The notes under the pieces are model-generated. The model saw nothing but the letters and a program-made list of their open reading frames with translations, was not told where the DNA came from and made no database searches. This document shows, one piece after another, positions 51,945-60,602 of a stretch of DNA of 64,000 nucleotides; the first letter of the stretch is position 1, and every line of letters starts with the position of its first letter. The DNA comes from Hymenobacter sp. GOD-10R (GTDB taxonomy: Bacteria; Bacteroidota; Bacteroidia; Cytophagales; Hymenobacteraceae), in assembly GCF_035609205.1 (NCBI RefSeq), contig NZ_CP141184.1, forward strand, positions 2,136,501-2,200,500, in the 5' to 3' direction. A program made the position numbers and the translations under genes.

Positions 51945-51974
51945 CAACAGCCCCGATCTAAGTCGAGGCTGTTG
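51945..51974 (-). terminator. Terminator downstream of the FG-GAP gene
   Basis: CAACAGCC (51945-51952) and GGCTGTTG (51967-51974) pair, with CGA/TCG adding to the stem after one mismatch. On the minus strand it follows the stop at 52015. Confidence 0.65.
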
Positions 51975-52014
51975 CACTGGTTGGTGTCGTGGTAATGGAG
52001 AAAAAAGGAGCCGT

Positions 52015-53730
52015 TTAATGCGTAATCATTATTTTTTGGCTTATCGCTAACGATTCGCCGGGGGTAAGCGTGAGGTGATAAATTCCTTGTGGCAGCGTTG
52101 CGGCCGAGAGCGGAAACTGGTTATGTCCTGCCACCAACCGCACCGATTGCTGAAATACCAAGCGCCCCAACGGGTCAGCCAAGGTAAGCGTGGCGGGCTG
52201 GGCAGCGGCAGCGGTGTACGCCACCGTGAAAGCACCCTGGGCGGGGTTGGGGTACACGTGAGCGGCCTCCACCGCCTGGCCCGAAGCCGCCGCCAACACA
52301 GAAGATCCGTTGAAAAGGACACGGACCTTATCGGCTATGCGGTTGCGGGTCAGCAGATCTAGGTCGCCGTCGCCATCGATGTCGGCTGCTAGCACACCCG
52401 CTGCATAGTTGCCGGCGGCTAGCTCCGAGCCGGCGCTGAAGGTGCCCTGGCCATCGTTGCGGCATAAGCTTACAGTACCCTCGGTGTCGTTGGCGGTGAG
52501 CAGATCGAGGTCACCGTCGCCTTCTACGTCAGCCAAGGCTAGGCCGCTGGGCGTTTTTCCTACGGGTATGGCAACTTCGTTGTTAAGAAGTCCAGAACCG
52601 TTATTACGCAGCAGTGTTACCGCGCCCGGCGCGGTGGTGCTAGCATAGGTTGCCACGAGAGCATCTAGGTCGCCGTCGCCGTCCACGTCAGCGGCGGCAA
52701 GGGCTGACGGCGACGCGGGTAGGTTCACTTCGTAGGCACTGCTGAACTGACCCGCCCCGTTATTGAGCAACACTCGAAGTTGATGAGCGGAGGTAGTCGC
52801 GACCAGCAGGTCTAGGTCGCCATCGTTGTCGATGTCGGCGATAGTCATGTCGACGGCAGTGGCTTGGCCGAGGGCTAGCTTCGGGCTCAGCGCACCGAAG
52901 CGACCCGCCCCGTTATTCAGGCTGACAAAAAGGCCCCGATCAGCAGCGATGATCAGATCCTGATTGCCGTCGCCGTCGACATCTCCGATGGTAACGATCC
53001 GGTCGGTAGTGGTGGTAAAACTAACATCTACTGACGTATGGCTCGGAAAGTGCCCCGTGCCATCATTCAAACACACCGTTGCATTAGCACCGTTGCCTCC
53101 TCCGCTGATCACGACAAAGTCTAGGTCACCGTCGTTGTCAAAGTCCGCGGTGTGGAGACTTTTGGGGCCCCGACCCACGCCGCTTTCCGTCCAATCTTCG
53201 CTGAAGCCGCCCTTGCCGTTGTTCAGGTGAACGCTCACCCAGTTAGGGCTGCTGTTTGTCGCCAGTATATCTAGGTCGCCATCCCCATCGACGTCGGCCA
53301 CCGCCATGCTGCTCGGGCTGAACCCCAGCGCTGCCTCGGGGCCCGCCACGAACGTGCCCACGCTAGGTTTTGCTTGGGTTGTAAACTGAAATACCCAGGG
53401 CTTGCTGGGCGTTTCGGTGCTGCTGAGTACCGAAGCGGGAGAGGTGACCAGCACGGTTTCGCCCGGCTTGAAGTTCGTGGTGGGGTTAAACGTAATGGTG
53501 CGGCCTGTCACCGTAGCGATGCCCGCTTTGCGCCCGCCTGCTTGCTGACTGAATACGCGCACGTTGGCGGCGGTGCTCGGGTACACATCCTGGCTGTACG
53601 TCAGGCGCACGGTCGTGGCGCACGGGGCAGCGTTGGCGTTACGGGCCGGGTCGAACTGCTGTACCTGAAATTGGGCCTGCGCGTTTAGTGTTAAAAGGAG
53701 AATGCCGCTCAGCAGTAAGGGTGTTTGCAT
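52015..53730 (-). CDS. FG-GAP/VCBS repeat protein with Ig-like and T9SS domains
   Basis: A 571-residue secreted protein. Signal peptide: LLLSGILLLTLNAQA. An Ig-like Big_5 domain (about 24-120) includes PARNANAAPCATTVRLTYSQ. Then six or more VCBS/FG-GAP repeats with DxDGDGDLD-type calcium loops (about 130-465; e.g. VADVDGDGDLDILATN), which build a beta-propeller. The C-terminus (about 490-571) is a T9SS type A sorting domain (HVYPNPAQGAFTVAYT). Probably a surface adhesin or matrix protein. Internal DNA repeats with the motif for DGDGDLD are coding repeats. Confidence 0.92.
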   Translation of the reverse strand: MQTPLLLSGILLLTLNAQAQFQVQQFDPARNANAAPCATTVRLTYSQDVYPSTAANVRVFSQQAGGRKAGIATVTGRTITFNPTTNFKPGETVLVTSPASVLSSTETPSKPWVFQFTTQAKPSVGTFVAGPEAALGFSPSSMAVADVDGDGDLDILATNSSPNWVSVHLNNGKGGFSEDWTESGVGRGPKSLHTADFDNDGDLDFVVISGGGNGANATVCLNDGTGHFPSHTSVDVSFTTTTDRIVTIGDVDGDGNQDLIIAADRGLFVSLNNGAGRFGALSPKLALGQATAVDMTIADIDNDGDLDLLVATTSAHQLRVLLNNGAGQFSSAYEVNLPASPSALAAADVDGDGDLDALVATYASTTAPGAVTLLRNNGSGLLNNEVAIPVGKTPSGLALADVEGDGDLDLLTANDTEGTVSLCRNDGQGTFSAGSELAAGNYAAGVLAADIDGDGDLDLLTRNRIADKVRVLFNGSSVLAAASGQAVEAAHVYPNPAQGAFTVAYTAAAAQPATLTLADPLGRLVFQQSVRLVAGHNQFPLSAATLPQGIYHLTLTPGESLAISQKIMITH

Positions 53731-54217
53731 AATAGCGAAGTAAAGAGCGGATTAGCTAGCGTATTGATAGACAAAAAGAACTGCGCCAGGATACTGGGCG
53801 AACGTTGTAGCGTTTGTTGTGCAGGCTGGTAGTGAAGGTAGTTATACGGCGAACCTAGCTAATTGATTTAAATAAATATATTTTTATATTAAATAAATGT
53901 GCCCACGAGAAAATAACGGACCTAGCTTCGTTTAGCACGTTGTATTTGCGGGTGAATGGAAGGAGATGATATAGCTAGGAATACCAAATCTGCGTGATGC
54001 CAGTAGGCTTTCGATAACGCATCGACAACAGCTCGAAGCCGTATACACTAAGAGGCTAGCCAGTTCTCTCCGGCGTTCGGCGGCACATGGGTTGAGCAAG
54101 CACGTAGTTGGCGTAAAAGACGCCAGTGCTAGGCTTTCGAGGAAGGTGGTAGGTTACACAAAATAGCGGCTAGGAGTGAAATAGTATTCTGAAGAACAAT
54201 GAGTTAACAACAGCATC
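53731..54217. other. Divergent promoter region with an AT-rich block
   Basis: About 490 bases between the FG-GAP gene and the PhyH gene, with a run of A/T at about 53864-53897. No exact promoter box was supported; the AT block may be an UP-like element or a binding site for a nucleoid protein. Confidence 0.4.
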
Positions 54218-55078
54218 ATGAACACAGAACAGCTAGTAGAACAGTCGGTAGCAGCAACTACCCAACCCGCCTACGATGTAGCCCAAATTATGGGCAGCCT
54301 GTACGGCGACGGGATTATCGGATTCAAAGGGGCTTTTTCGCGTGAGTGGGCGCAGCAGCTAGGGGAGGACATTGCCAAGCTGTACGAGGAAGCCCTGAAG
54401 CGCCCTGGCGGCGCCATCGGGCGCGGACCTAAGCGCCACTACGTTGAGATTCACCCAGAAGACATCCGCGGTTTTGTGGAGCTAGCAACGCACCCATGGG
54501 TGGTGGCCGTTTGCGAGGCCGTGCTAGGGCCAGAATACAAGATTGTGGAAATTGGCTTCGACGTGCCCAACCCCGGCGCCGTGCACCAGCCCTGGCACCG
54601 CGACTTTCCCGCGCCGGAAGATACCATCGTTGGCCGGCGGCTCAACTCCTTGGCTTTCAACCTCACAACGGTGGATGTGTACGAGGACATGGGCCCGTTT
54701 GAAATTGCCCCCGGCACGCAGTGGGACTTGCCCATCGGCTTTGAGCACGGCATGTTTCCGCCCAAGAGCAACAGTCCGCGCTACGAGCAGCGGGCCCAGC
54801 GCAAGATGCCGCAGATGGGTGACATCTCGGCTCGTTCGGCCCTGACCATCCACCGCGGCACGGCGAACAACTCCGACAAGCCTCGTCCAGCCTTGGTGCT
54901 AGGTGTCGACGCGCCGGGCGCCAACAACGCGGAGCGGCACGATCTGCAAATTACCCATGCCTTTTACACCACCCTGCCCGAAAGCCTTAAGCAGCACCTT
55001 ACCTGCCGCTTAGTCGATGCGCTGGAGCCTATTGTACAAGGCCACACCATTGAGGGATTGATGATGGGTGAGGCGTAA
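54218..55078 (+). CDS. Phytanoyl-CoA dioxygenase (PhyH) family protein
   Basis: A 286-residue Fe(II)/2-oxoglutarate-dependent oxygenase, cytosolic. Iron ligands: His127-x-Asp129 in HQPWHRD and distal His212 in LTIHRGTANNS; the Arg for 2-oxoglutarate is in SDKPRPALVLG. The N-terminal region (VAQIMGSLYGDGIIGFKG) is as in PhyH relatives. Substrate is unknown; many bacterial members hydroxylate small molecules rather than lipids. It is separated from the GH43-like gene by hairpin repeat E but on the same strand. Confidence 0.88.
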   Translation: MNTEQLVEQSVAATTQPAYDVAQIMGSLYGDGIIGFKGAFSREWAQQLGEDIAKLYEEALKRPGGAIGRGPKRHYVEIHPEDIRGFVELATHPWVVAVCEAVLGPEYKIVEIGFDVPNPGAVHQPWHRDFPAPEDTIVGRRLNSLAFNLTTVDVYEDMGPFEIAPGTQWDLPIGFEHGMFPPKSNSPRYEQRAQRKMPQMGDISARSALTIHRGTANNSDKPRPALVLGVDAPGANNAERHDLQITHAFYTTLPESLKQHLTCRLVDALEPIVQGHTIEGLMMGEA

Positions 55079-55104
55079 GAATCAAACGTTGAAACTTTCA
55101 AACC

Positions 55105-55212
55105 CGTCTGTCATCCTGAGCTTGCGAAGGACCTTCTCACGTTAGAACATCAGGCATGACAACGACTCGTTCACGCGTGAGAAGGTCCTTCGCAAGCTCA
55201 GGATGACAGACG
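55105..55212. repeat. Hairpin repeat E of the GTCATnCyGAGC family
   Basis: Arms of 37 bases (55105-55141 and 55176-55212) are perfectly complementary around a 34-base loop. The arm reads CGTCTGTCATCCTGAGCTTG... It sits between two co-directional genes. The loop has ACGACTCGTTCA at 55162-55173, found inverted in repeat F. Confidence 0.92.
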
Positions 55213-55256
55213 AGTTTAAAATTCATTCCTAGGTCACAAGCCTCATCATCACGCGT

Positions 55257-56258
55257 ATGCATACTCCCGACGACCACATTTACCAGGAGGCGCAACTGTC
55301 GCCCATGACGGTAGATGAGATCAACAAGCTGACGGAACGAGCGCGGGCGCTACCACCCAGCGGCGACCAAACGCGCGTGCTGGTAACCGACGGCGAAGAC
55401 CCGTGGGTAATCACGTATCAAGACCACTTGTATTATTGCACGGTCGACCGGACGAAGCAAAAGATCATGGTAGCCAAGTTCTCCGAGCTAGGGGAGATGG
55501 CCGATGCTGAGTTGGTGCAGGTGTGGCCCGGCAAGCAGGGCGTTACGCCAACGTTCGTCGAGATTTGGTCGCCGGAGCTGCAAGTAATTGATGGGCAGCT
55601 ATTCATCTATTTCGCTCTCTACAATGCCAAGCTAGGAGAGGAGCGGCTCTACGTGCTACAGGCGCTATCCAATGATCCGCAGGGCGAGTACGAGCTGCAA
55701 GGCAAGCTAGAAGTCCCAACGGATCGGTGGGCCATCGATGGTTCGGTGCTGCTGCTTAACAACGGCGAGAAGTACTTCATTTGGTCGGGGTGGGAAGGCT
55801 TCACCAACACGAGCCAGAACATTTACATCGCCAAAATGCGCGACCCCTGGACCATCGCCTCCGACCGGGTGTGTATCTCCAGGCCCGAGTATGACTGGGA
55901 AAAGCACGGCTACCCGCACGTGAACGAAGGCCCACAAGCCTTAGCACGCAACGGCCGCATCTTTATCATCTATTCCGCCAGCGGCAGCTGGACCGACGAC
56001 TACTGCTTGGGGCAGTTGACCTACTTAGGTGGCGACCCGCTCGACCCCGCTGCCTGGCGCAAGGAACCCCAGCCAGTCTTCTCCAAAACCGACACCATTT
56101 TCGGCCCCGGTCACGCCTCGTTCGTGCAGATTGAAGGGCAAGACTACATTGTGTACCACGCCGCCCGCAGCAGTCAAGCCGGCTGGGCCAGGCAGATTCG
56201 GGCCAAGCCCTTTACCTGGAACGCCGACGGCTCGCCCTACTTTGGCAAGCCGGAGTAA
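55257..56258 (+). CDS. GH43-like glycosidase
   Basis: A 333-residue five-bladed-propeller protein of the GH43/GH62/GH117-type clan. Candidate catalytic residues are in place: Asp48 (GEDPWVITYQ), Asp161 (WAIDGSV) and Glu224 (HVNEGPQALA). Further family motifs: FVEIWSPELQVIDGQLFIYF and FGPGHASFVQ. No signal peptide, so it acts inside the cell, most likely on arabinose- or xylose-containing oligomers (inference). It is followed by a terminator. Confidence 0.85.
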   Translation: MHTPDDHIYQEAQLSPMTVDEINKLTERARALPPSGDQTRVLVTDGEDPWVITYQDHLYYCTVDRTKQKIMVAKFSELGEMADAELVQVWPGKQGVTPTFVEIWSPELQVIDGQLFIYFALYNAKLGEERLYVLQALSNDPQGEYELQGKLEVPTDRWAIDGSVLLLNNGEKYFIWSGWEGFTNTSQNIYIAKMRDPWTIASDRVCISRPEYDWEKHGYPHVNEGPQALARNGRIFIIYSASGSWTDDYCLGQLTYLGGDPLDPAAWRKEPQPVFSKTDTIFGPGHASFVQIEGQDYIVYHAARSSQAGWARQIRAKPFTWNADGSPYFGKPE

Positions 56259-56324
56259 GCTGCATAATGAGTTTGTGAGCTAGGCTCCAAACCTAGGTGC
56301 GGAAGCGCATTTCAAAGAAACCGA

Positions 56325-56374
56325 GCCCCAGCAGGCGGCACTCTCTCGAATGAGTTGGGCCGCTGCGCTGGGGC
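56325..56374. terminator. Terminator after GH43-like gene
   Basis: GCCCCAGC (56325-56332) pairs with GCTGGGGC (56367-56374), with AGGCGGC/GCCGC adding to the stem and TTCTTTG following on the plus strand. Confidence 0.75.
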
Positions 56375-56402
56375 TTCTTTGTTTTCTTGCTATTCCAATA
56401 AC

Positions 56403-56556
56403 CTCCCCCGCCTGTCATCCTGAGCTTGCATTCCGCGCATCAAGCGGCGTGACCTTGTATCGGTTGAACGAGTCGTAATTATAATTGTCGTTATAGCGTG
56501 AGAAGGTCACGCCGCTTGATGCGCGGAATGCCGGTTCAGAATGATAGGCGGGGGAG
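56403..56556. repeat. Hairpin repeat F of the GTCATnCyGAGC family
   Basis: 54-base arms (56403-56456 and 56503-56556) are complementary with five mismatches, all in the outer half. The left arm reads CTCCCCCGCCTGTCATCCTG... The interior TGAACGAGTCGT (56465-56476) is the inverse of a loop string in repeat E. Confidence 0.85.
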
Positions 56557-56863
56557 CAGAGTAGAGTTGAGAGCTAGGATGCAGAAGAGGGCAGCTAGGC
56601 TAGCTCCAAAAATATTTTTCGCGAAATCTGTAACGTTCGCAAAGTCGCGCAGTATCCCCGTGGAATTTTCTTCCAGCCCTTTCTCCGCACCTTCTGTCTG
56701 GCTAGGTAGATGTGTTTTTGCCTCCTGGCAAAGGCGCCTTTTTCGTTCTGCTAGCTGGTTTTGAGCGCCGCTTTTTGCTGCTGCCGGGCACTGCTGTGTC
56801 CGCAGTTTTGGGGCGGTTTGTGCTTCTTTTTTCGTCCTATTGCCCCTTAAGCTTATTGAGGAT

Positions 56864-59428
56864 ATGCTACTTACCTCTACACTACGTTGTTTTTTGTTGC
56901 TCCTCGGTACGATCGGTGGGCTTCAACTAGCAGTAGCCCAAACTCCTGCCACCACACCGGCCACGGGTACTGCCGCTGCGGTGCCCGCCCCGAAGCGCCA
57001 ACTGCAAGCCGTGCGCATTCGCGAAGCCATTAAGCTCGATGGCGTGCTCGACGAGGCGGTGTGGCAACAGGCGCCCATTGCCACCGACTTCATTCAGCAA
57101 CGCCCCAACCCTGGCGTGCCGGAGAAGAACAAAACGGAGGTGCGGGTGCTCTACGACGATGCCGCGCTCTACGTGGGCGCCATCATGCACGATTCGTCGC
57201 CGGATTCTATCCTGCGGGAAATAACCCAACGCGACCAGTTTGGCAACACCGATATCTTCTCGATATTCCTCGACACGTACCACGACCAGCTCAACGGCTA
57301 CAACTTCACTGTGACCACCTCCGGCGTGCAGCTCGATGGCCGCTATTCGCCCGCCGGTGGGGAAGATTTTAACTGGAACGCCGTGTGGGACGCCCGCACC
57401 AGCCAGCGCGGCACCGATTGGATTGCCGAAATGCGTATTCCGTACTCGGCTATTCGGTTCAGCAACGCGCCCGAGCAGCTGTGGGGCCTCAACTTTGCCC
57501 GCCAACGCAAGCGCGACAACGCCCAGTTTTTCTGGAATGAAGTGAAGCCCGCTGTCAATGGCTTCGTGAACCAATGGGGCGACCTGCGCGGTGTGCGCGA
57601 CATCAAGCCACCGCTGCGTCTCTCGCTCACGCCCTACGTGTCGGCCTACGTGAACCACAACCCGCTGAACGCTGCTGACACGCGCCGCACGACTACCAGC
57701 TTCAACGGTGGCGCTGATTTGAAGTGGGGCATCAACGAGAGCTTCACCCTTGATGCGACGCTAGTGCCAGATTTCGGGCAAGTGCAGAGCGACAACCAAG
57801 TGCTCAACCTCTCACCCTTCGAGGTGCAATTCAACGAGAACCGCCAGTTTTTCACCGAAGGCACCGAGCTATTCAATAAGGGCAACCTGTTCTACTCGCG
57901 GCGAGTGGGCGCCACGCCGGTTGGCTTCTACAACGTGGGGCTAGGTGCCCACGAAAAGGTACTGCGCAACCCCGCCGAAACACGCCTGCTGAACGCTACC
58001 AAAGTATCGGGGCGCACGAGTAAGGGGCTAGGTATTGGGCTGTTCAACGCCGTGTCGAGTGAGATGTACGCCACCGTGCGCAACGAGGAAACCGGTGACG
58101 ACCGCCGCGTGCTAACCCAGCCGCTGAGCAACTACAATATCTTCGTGCTGGATCAGTCGCTAAAGAACAACTCCTACGTGAGCCTGATCAACACCAACGT
58201 GACGCGGGCCGGCAGCACCTACGACGCCAACGTGACCGGCGGCTTGTTTCGCTTTGCCAACAAGAAAAACGCCTACGCCGTGGATGGCAGCCTGATCTAC
58301 TCGCGGCGGCGCGGCATGAGCTTCGGTACTGAGAAAAATATCGACGACCGCGACGGCTACAAGTACACCCTAGGGGTGGGCAAAATCAGCGGCAACTTCA
58401 CCTGGAGCGTGAACCACCGCATTGAGTCGGCCACGTACAACCCCAACGACCTAGGTATCCTGTTCGGTAACAACAACATCACCCAAACCGTGGACCTAGC
58501 GTATCGCAAATACAAGCCCTTCTGGAAGGTCAACAACATGTCCTTTTTCTGGGAAATTGGCCATTCACTGCTGTACCAGCCCACGCGCTATCAGAACTTC
58601 TACGTGTATCATGGCTTCAATACCACGTTCACCAAGAGTTTCCTGCAAGTCGGCTACGATTTCGACACTAATCCCACTTCCTACGACTTCTACGAGCCGC
58701 GCGTGGCGCCCTTAGGCCGCTACGTGGTGCGGGTGCCCGGCAACACGGGTATCGTGTTCTTTCTGAACTCAGATACGCGCAAAAAGCTGTCGTATGGCAT
58801 CAATGCCGGCAACCGCGTCTACGCCCTCGACGGACGGCTGCCGCGCCCGCGTCGCTTCAACTACAGCTTTGGCTTCTACCCGCGCTACCGCGTCAATGAC
58901 CACCTCACGTTTCGCTACAGCATCGATTGGAGCCTAGCCCAAAACCAGATCGGCTACGTCAACGGCGGCCTCAACGACGACGAGCCGCTCGACCAACCGT
59001 TCAAGGGGCAGATATTACTAGGGCGGCGCGACGTGGCAACGGTGTCTAACGTGGTGTCGGTGGCCTACACCTTCAACAACCGCATGTCGTTCACGCTGCG
59101 CACGCGCCACTACACCAGCAACGTGCGCTACGCCGACTTCACCACCCTAGCTCCCAACGGCGACGAGCAGCTAGCCGATTACCGCCGCAACCGCGACAAT
59201 ACCTACAATGCCTTCAACGTGGACGCGGTATACGCGTGGTGGTTTGCGCCCGGCTCCCAAGTGAGCATCGTCTGGAAAAATGCCGGCTACACGTCGCTGC
59301 TCGCCGAAGAGGCTACGCCCCAGTTTTTCAACAATTTCAACAACACCATCAACACCCCGCATAATAACTCGCTGTCGGTGAAGGTGCTGTACTACTTGGA
59401 TTATCTGACGTTTAAGCGCCACAAGTAA
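56864..59428 (+). CDS. CBM9 / DUF5916 outer-membrane protein
   Basis: An 854-residue exported protein. Signal peptide: FLLLLGTIGGLQLAVA. The CBM9-like domain (about 40-230) has IKLDGVLDEAVWQQAPIATD and VRVLYDDAALYVGAIMHDSS, then DQFGNTDIFSIFLDTYHDQL and FNWNAVWDARTSQRGTDWIA. The rest (about 230-854) is the DUF5916 region, expected to form an outer-membrane beta-barrel with aromatic pairs such as FSFGFYPRYRV. The role of the family is unknown. ATG at 56864 is chosen over one eight codons upstream. Confidence 0.9.
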   Translation: MLLTSTLRCFLLLLGTIGGLQLAVAQTPATTPATGTAAAVPAPKRQLQAVRIREAIKLDGVLDEAVWQQAPIATDFIQQRPNPGVPEKNKTEVRVLYDDAALYVGAIMHDSSPDSILREITQRDQFGNTDIFSIFLDTYHDQLNGYNFTVTTSGVQLDGRYSPAGGEDFNWNAVWDARTSQRGTDWIAEMRIPYSAIRFSNAPEQLWGLNFARQRKRDNAQFFWNEVKPAVNGFVNQWGDLRGVRDIKPPLRLSLTPYVSAYVNHNPLNAADTRRTTTSFNGGADLKWGINESFTLDATLVPDFGQVQSDNQVLNLSPFEVQFNENRQFFTEGTELFNKGNLFYSRRVGATPVGFYNVGLGAHEKVLRNPAETRLLNATKVSGRTSKGLGIGLFNAVSSEMYATVRNEETGDDRRVLTQPLSNYNIFVLDQSLKNNSYVSLINTNVTRAGSTYDANVTGGLFRFANKKNAYAVDGSLIYSRRRGMSFGTEKNIDDRDGYKYTLGVGKISGNFTWSVNHRIESATYNPNDLGILFGNNNITQTVDLAYRKYKPFWKVNNMSFFWEIGHSLLYQPTRYQNFYVYHGFNTTFTKSFLQVGYDFDTNPTSYDFYEPRVAPLGRYVVRVPGNTGIVFFLNSDTRKKLSYGINAGNRVYALDGRLPRPRRFNYSFGFYPRYRVNDHLTFRYSIDWSLAQNQIGYVNGGLNDDEPLDQPFKGQILLGRRDVATVSNVVSVAYTFNNRMSFTLRTRHYTSNVRYADFTTLAPNGDEQLADYRRNRDNTYNAFNVDAVYAWWFAPGSQVSIVWKNAGYTSLLAEEATPQFFNNFNNTINTPHNNSLSVKVLYYLDYLTFKRHK

Positions 59429-59457
59429 AACATCTAACCTAGCATTGCTCAATAACG

Positions 59458-59495
59458 AAAGAAGCCCTAGCTGCACCAGCAGCTAGGGCTTCTTT
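59458..59495. terminator. Strong bidirectional terminator
   Basis: AAAGAAGCCCTAGCTG (59458-59473) pairs perfectly with CAGCTAGGGCTTCTTT (59480-59495) around a 6-base loop, between convergent genes. Confidence 0.93.
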
Positions 59496-59512
59496 CGTTG
59501 CTCTAAGCTATT

Positions 59513-60325
59513 TTAATAGTCAGAATAATCCGTTGGGTGCAGAAACATCTGCTCGTTTTTGGAGACGTTATGCTGGTACTCGGGTAAAGCAGAGAGCTTT
59601 TTCCACTCTGGGTCAGCGCCGAAGGTTTTCCAGTGCTCATCGCGGGCTGCTTGGTTCTCGAAAGTGGTCATGTACATCAGGTTGGGCATGTGGCTACCTG
59701 CCATGACCCGTGCGTAGAAGACCGCATTGAAACCTAGGCGTTTGAATAGCCCTACTTCGTCGCCTTTCACAAACATCTGGACCTTGTTCAGGTGTAGCTT
59801 TTCGTTGGGGCTTTCGTAGCTGCGCAGCTCATACACCCGCTCGGCGCGTTGCCCTTTTAGCGGGGGCGCTTGCAGCTGAATTTTATCCGCGAAAGATTGT
59901 AGCTGAATGGTTTCCAATCGCTTGTAAGGTGGGTTGTCGTAGGCAGCGGTCCAGTAGCCTTGGTTGCTGCCGAAGCTTGGGCTTTGTTCTAGGCGTTCGG
60001 TTACGCTTTGTAATTGGTTGAAGGACTTGTAGGGAATCAGCACCATAATGCGCCGATCGGCAGCCGTATCGTTGCCGATGGGTTTGAAAACGCCAATCCT
60101 TTGGATACCTAGCTTGTGCAGTTCGGGCAGGAAGGCATCTTTCAGAAACGCATCGACTCGGTCTTCCTGCTGCTTGTCCTTCAAGTGGTAAATCTTGAGC
60201 TGGTATAGTTCGCGGTCAGCAGCAGTTGCCTGGTGGGTCTGAGTCGTTAGCAGCGCCACAAGGAGCAGCAATAGCAGACTGGTCTTGCTCAGCCACGGGC
60301 GAGCTAGGGTTACCTTCATCTTCAT
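59513..60325 (-). CDS. Exported NIPSNAP family protein
   Basis: A 270-residue protein with a signal peptide (TSLLLLLLVALLTTQTHQATA) and two ferredoxin-like NIPSNAP units: RELYQLKIYHLKDKQQEDRV ... LHKLGIQRIGVFKPIGND, and RVYELRSYESPNEKLHLNKV ... FKRLGFNAVFYARVMAGSHM, then MYMTTFENQAARDEHWKTF. Function unknown. Two ATGs (60323-60325 and 60317-60319) are both possible starts. Confidence 0.9.
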   Translation of the reverse strand: MKMKVTLARPWLSKTSLLLLLLVALLTTQTHQATAADRELYQLKIYHLKDKQQEDRVDAFLKDAFLPELHKLGIQRIGVFKPIGNDTAADRRIMVLIPYKSFNQLQSVTERLEQSPSFGSNQGYWTAAYDNPPYKRLETIQLQSFADKIQLQAPPLKGQRAERVYELRSYESPNEKLHLNKVQMFVKGDEVGLFKRLGFNAVFYARVMAGSHMPNLMYMTTFENQAARDEHWKTFGADPEWKKLSALPEYQHNVSKNEQMFLHPTDYSDY

Positions 60326-60602
60326 ACGTTTTTAGGTGGGAGTTGAGAGCACGAAACCTAACAAAAAAAAACTTCCCCGCGCAGCAGGTAGGGAACAGCT
60401 AGGTGGAAATTGCTCCAATGAAAACGGCCTCTACAGTTCAGCTAGGCATGTTTCTTCCCAAACTACCTGCTTCCGCACCCGTAAACCCCAGCATATTTTG
60501 CCTCAATGAGAGGCAAGCACAACGGTAGAAACAAGCAGTTTCTTGAAGCTGCGTAAACAGTTCGGCGGCGTTGCAGCTAGGCCGAACAGGGAGAAGACAA
60601 CC

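Larger units (their letters stand above)
56259..56863. other. Intergenic region with terminator and repeat F
   Basis: 605 bases. Contains the GH43-like terminator (56325-56374), hairpin repeat F (56403-56556) and about 300 bases upstream of the CBM9 gene, with T/C-rich tracts near 56670-56840 but no defended promoter box. Confidence 0.5.

Noticed and set aside
52300..53350. A recurring DNA motif around CTAGGTCGCCGTCGCC, spaced along the gene
   Set aside because: It is on the minus strand the coding sequence of the DGDGDLD calcium loops in the FG-GAP protein. The periodicity follows the protein repeats, so it is not a DNA repeat array or CRISPR.
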